This document shows, one piece after another, positions 5,353-6,864 of a stretch of DNA of 6,864 nt (position 1 is the first letter of the stretch; each line of letters starts with the position of its first letter). The DNA lies in contig CALGLY010000138.1 of the NCBI GenBank assembly GCA_937959095.1, forward strand, positions 1 to 6,864. The letters are read 5' to 3'. This DNA comes from an uncultured Saprospiraceae bacterium (lineage in GTDB: Bacteria > Bacteroidota > Bacteroidia > Chitinophagales > Saprospiraceae). The translations under genes were made by a program, and so were the position numbers. The notes beneath the pieces are model-generated. The model was not told the DNA's origin and ran no database searches. It worked only from the letters and a program-made list of their open reading frames with translations.

Positions 5353-6648
5353 TCAGAATTCTTTTTTAGGGAGGAGCATCAATAAAAATAAGCAGTAAAA
5401 AGTATAAAAGCTAGTAGATCCTACCTGATAAATGAGTGGCACATCAAATAAAAAAATTATAAAAAAGAAGCAGCCAAAAGATAAATTTAAGGCTTGATAG
5501 TGCCATTTACTTTCCTTCCAAGTAGCCATTCCGAATAGGAAAAAGGAATACACGAAAGCTAAAAAAGCCAATATGCCAGCACTTGCCCAATAATATAAAA
5601 ATTGATTATGAGAATTGACTGGAAATCGTAGCGCATCTTTCTTATAAAGGATGTCTAATCCCTTTTCTAAATCGCCTAATCCTGTTCCTACAATAGGGTG
5701 TTGCTGAATGAGCTTATAGGTATTACTCCAGCTCATTATGCGTCGGATGCTTGTGAAATGTACATAGTCGTGCGACTGCAAATCATTGAGTTGAAACACG
5801 CGTATTTCCCATTTCAATTGATTATAGCGTTCTGCAAAAGCAGGAACGTTTTTGTAAGCGGCATAAGGAAGCCCAAGAAGTATAAACGAAGTACTCAGAC
5901 TGATCAAAGTGATAGAAGCAAATTTTCCGATTTTTCGTTCTACGTGAGAATGCATGTATCGATGATATATCAATCCAATCCAGATAGGGATTGCTAAGAG
6001 GAATGCGATTTGCGCACCGCGCGCACCTAAAATCAAAAGCGTTGCGCCCAAAATCAATGCTGTGGTGCTATGAAAGAGATATTTTTCATGCTGAAAAGCC
6101 ATCCAAAATTGAATGAAAAGTGCAATGCCAAGTAGATAACCAAATTGTAAGCGATCCGTGAAAGGGCTATATGCACCAAAGGCAATACGCTCGTGCTGTG
6201 GTGTGTAATCCTGTAAAAAAAAAAGCTTTTGTGTAATATTTATTATGCTAGATTCGGGTAGGAAAAAGAATACCAATGTAAGTACTGCTACGAATAGCAT
6301 AGCATAACTAAATGTTTGTAAATAGGTGCTGATACGTGGCAGCAGGAAGTCTTTATGCAGATAAAAAATAATTGGAAAAAATAAGAATGCATTTTGTCGA
6401 TAGAGTAGGTCAAATGCTTTGTTCAAATTGGAAGAATAAAATAAACTGATAGCTAATGTAATAAAAATAGCTATAGGTGAAAGCAAAGCCCAATCTTGTT
6501 TTTTTGCTTTTGGAAGCCCTTTTTTAAGCTTTAGCAGAGACAAAAGCATAAGTACCACTACCACCACAGATGTAGCTCCCTTCGATATAGGAAGACTAAT
6601 AAATAACATGGAGAAAAAGAAGTGTGTGATGGAAGTAAGCTGTCGCAT
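5353..6648 (-). CDS. O-antigen ligase-like membrane protein (Wzy_C)
   Basis: This 431-residue, strongly hydrophobic protein has about ten to twelve predicted membrane segments. It fits the O-antigen ligase/polymerase family, which transfers or polymerises lipid-linked glycan on the periplasmic face of the inner membrane. Family marks are LGARGAQIAF (207-216, with Arg210), then a large loop (about 263-345) holding RRIMSWSNTYKLI (302-314) and QHPIVGTGLGD (316-326), and NSHNQFLYYWASAG (345-358) with His347 at the likely catalytic position. Such Arg/His loop residues are required in WaaL enzymes. Ligase, polymerase and protein O-glycosyltransferase members cannot be told apart by these motifs alone. 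The ATG at 6648 is preceded by a GGGG run eight bases upstream, one of the better ribosome binding sites here. No glycosyltransferase or flippase gene is adjacent within the window, and the gene appears to stand alone. Confidence 0.88.
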   Translation of the reverse strand: MRQLTSITHFFFSMLFISLPISKGATSVVVVVLMLLSLLKLKKGLPKAKKQDWALLSPIAIFITLAISLFYSSNLNKAFDLLYRQNAFLFFPIIFYLHKDFLLPRISTYLQTFSYAMLFVAVLTLVFFFLPESSIINITQKLFFLQDYTPQHERIAFGAYSPFTDRLQFGYLLGIALFIQFWMAFQHEKYLFHSTTALILGATLLILGARGAQIAFLLAIPIWIGLIYHRYMHSHVERKIGKFASITLISLSTSFILLGLPYAAYKNVPAFAERYNQLKWEIRVFQLNDLQSHDYVHFTSIRRIMSWSNTYKLIQQHPIVGTGLGDLEKGLDILYKKDALRFPVNSHNQFLYYWASAGILAFLAFVYSFFLFGMATWKESKWHYQALNLSFGCFFFIIFLFDVPLIYQVGSTSFYTFYCLFLLMLLPKKEF

Positions 6649-6864
6649 TTTTTGTTCCCCTAATTTAGTTTAGTAGACTTGTTCCCCTTTAAAAAACACT
6701 CATCTGAAAACACCTTATTCCGCTATTTTGCCTTAAAAATCAGTCATAGTATCAACAATACTCCATCTTTTTAAGAAAAACTATCGAAAAAATCTGAATT
6801 TCAGTTAAGAACTTTTTAAAGGGTAACAATTCACGTTTCGCTCATTTTAAAGTAATAAAACAAA
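6649..6864. other. Non-coding right edge upstream of the ligase-like gene
   Basis: No ORF is supported here. TTGTTCCCCT occurs twice, at 6652-6661 and 6679-6688; on the minus strand the nearer copy supplies the G-rich ribosome binding site of the ligase-like gene. No exact TAnnTTTG box is found on either strand; the plus strand has only the shortened form TATTTTG near 6733-6741. The promoter of the ligase-like gene is therefore not identified. Confidence 0.5.

Noticed and set aside
5698..5997. Plus-strand ORF opposite the O-antigen ligase-like gene
   Set aside because: It lies wholly inside a gene with clear family motifs on the other strand.
6733..6741. TATTTTGC as a plus-strand promoter reading out of the window
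   Set aside because: It is one base short of TAnnTTTG and no gene start is visible within the remaining 120 bases, so it cannot be supported.

Overview
The window looks like an ordinary piece of a Bacteroidota (Cytophagales-like) chromosome. Three things support this: the AT-rich intergenic DNA, several matches to the Bacteroidota promoter -7 element TAnnTTTG, and the mixture of families (zinc-independent type-B L31, the long subfamily-2 orotidine-5'-phosphate decarboxylase, and a small membrane protein of a type I associate with this phylum). Shine-Dalgarno sequences are mostly weak or absent, which also fits. Genus cannot be fixed from the sequence.

Layout. (1) 62-387, minus: ribosomal protein L31 type B with a clear intrinsic terminator. 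(2) 413-463: a compact palindromic region with a TAnnTTTG box on each strand, which appears to drive L31 leftward and a thiolase rightward. (3) 570-1748, plus: acetyl-CoA acetyltransferase with all four catalytic residues. (4) 1749-1872: a short three-unit tandem repeat followed by a 24-bp-stem hairpin. (5) 1901-2134, plus: a 77-residue two-helix membrane protein with its own promoter-like box. (6) 2339-3813, plus: pyrF followed at once by a SanA/YdcF-type (DUF218) envelope protein, probably one transcript. (7) 3814-4527, minus: an unrecognised soluble helical protein, convergent with sanA with no intergenic base; its upstream region holds the best promoter in the window. (8) 4528-5352: about 0.8 kb of AT-rich DNA with no convincing gene and possibly a decayed coding remnant. 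(9) 5353-6648, minus: a polytopic O-antigen ligase-like (Wzy_C) protein. (10) 6649-6864: non-coding right edge.

The genes serve separate housekeeping and envelope roles: translation, acetyl-CoA/acetoacetyl-CoA metabolism, pyrimidine synthesis, envelope barrier, and surface glycan ligation or polymerisation. I see no defence system, mobile element with a transposase, CRISPR array, tRNA or rRNA. I do not find strong evidence for a new multi-gene system. The points most worth a second look are the symmetrical divergent promoter, the repeat-plus-hairpin after the thiolase, and the unknown gene at 3814-4527 with a palindrome over its -33 box.
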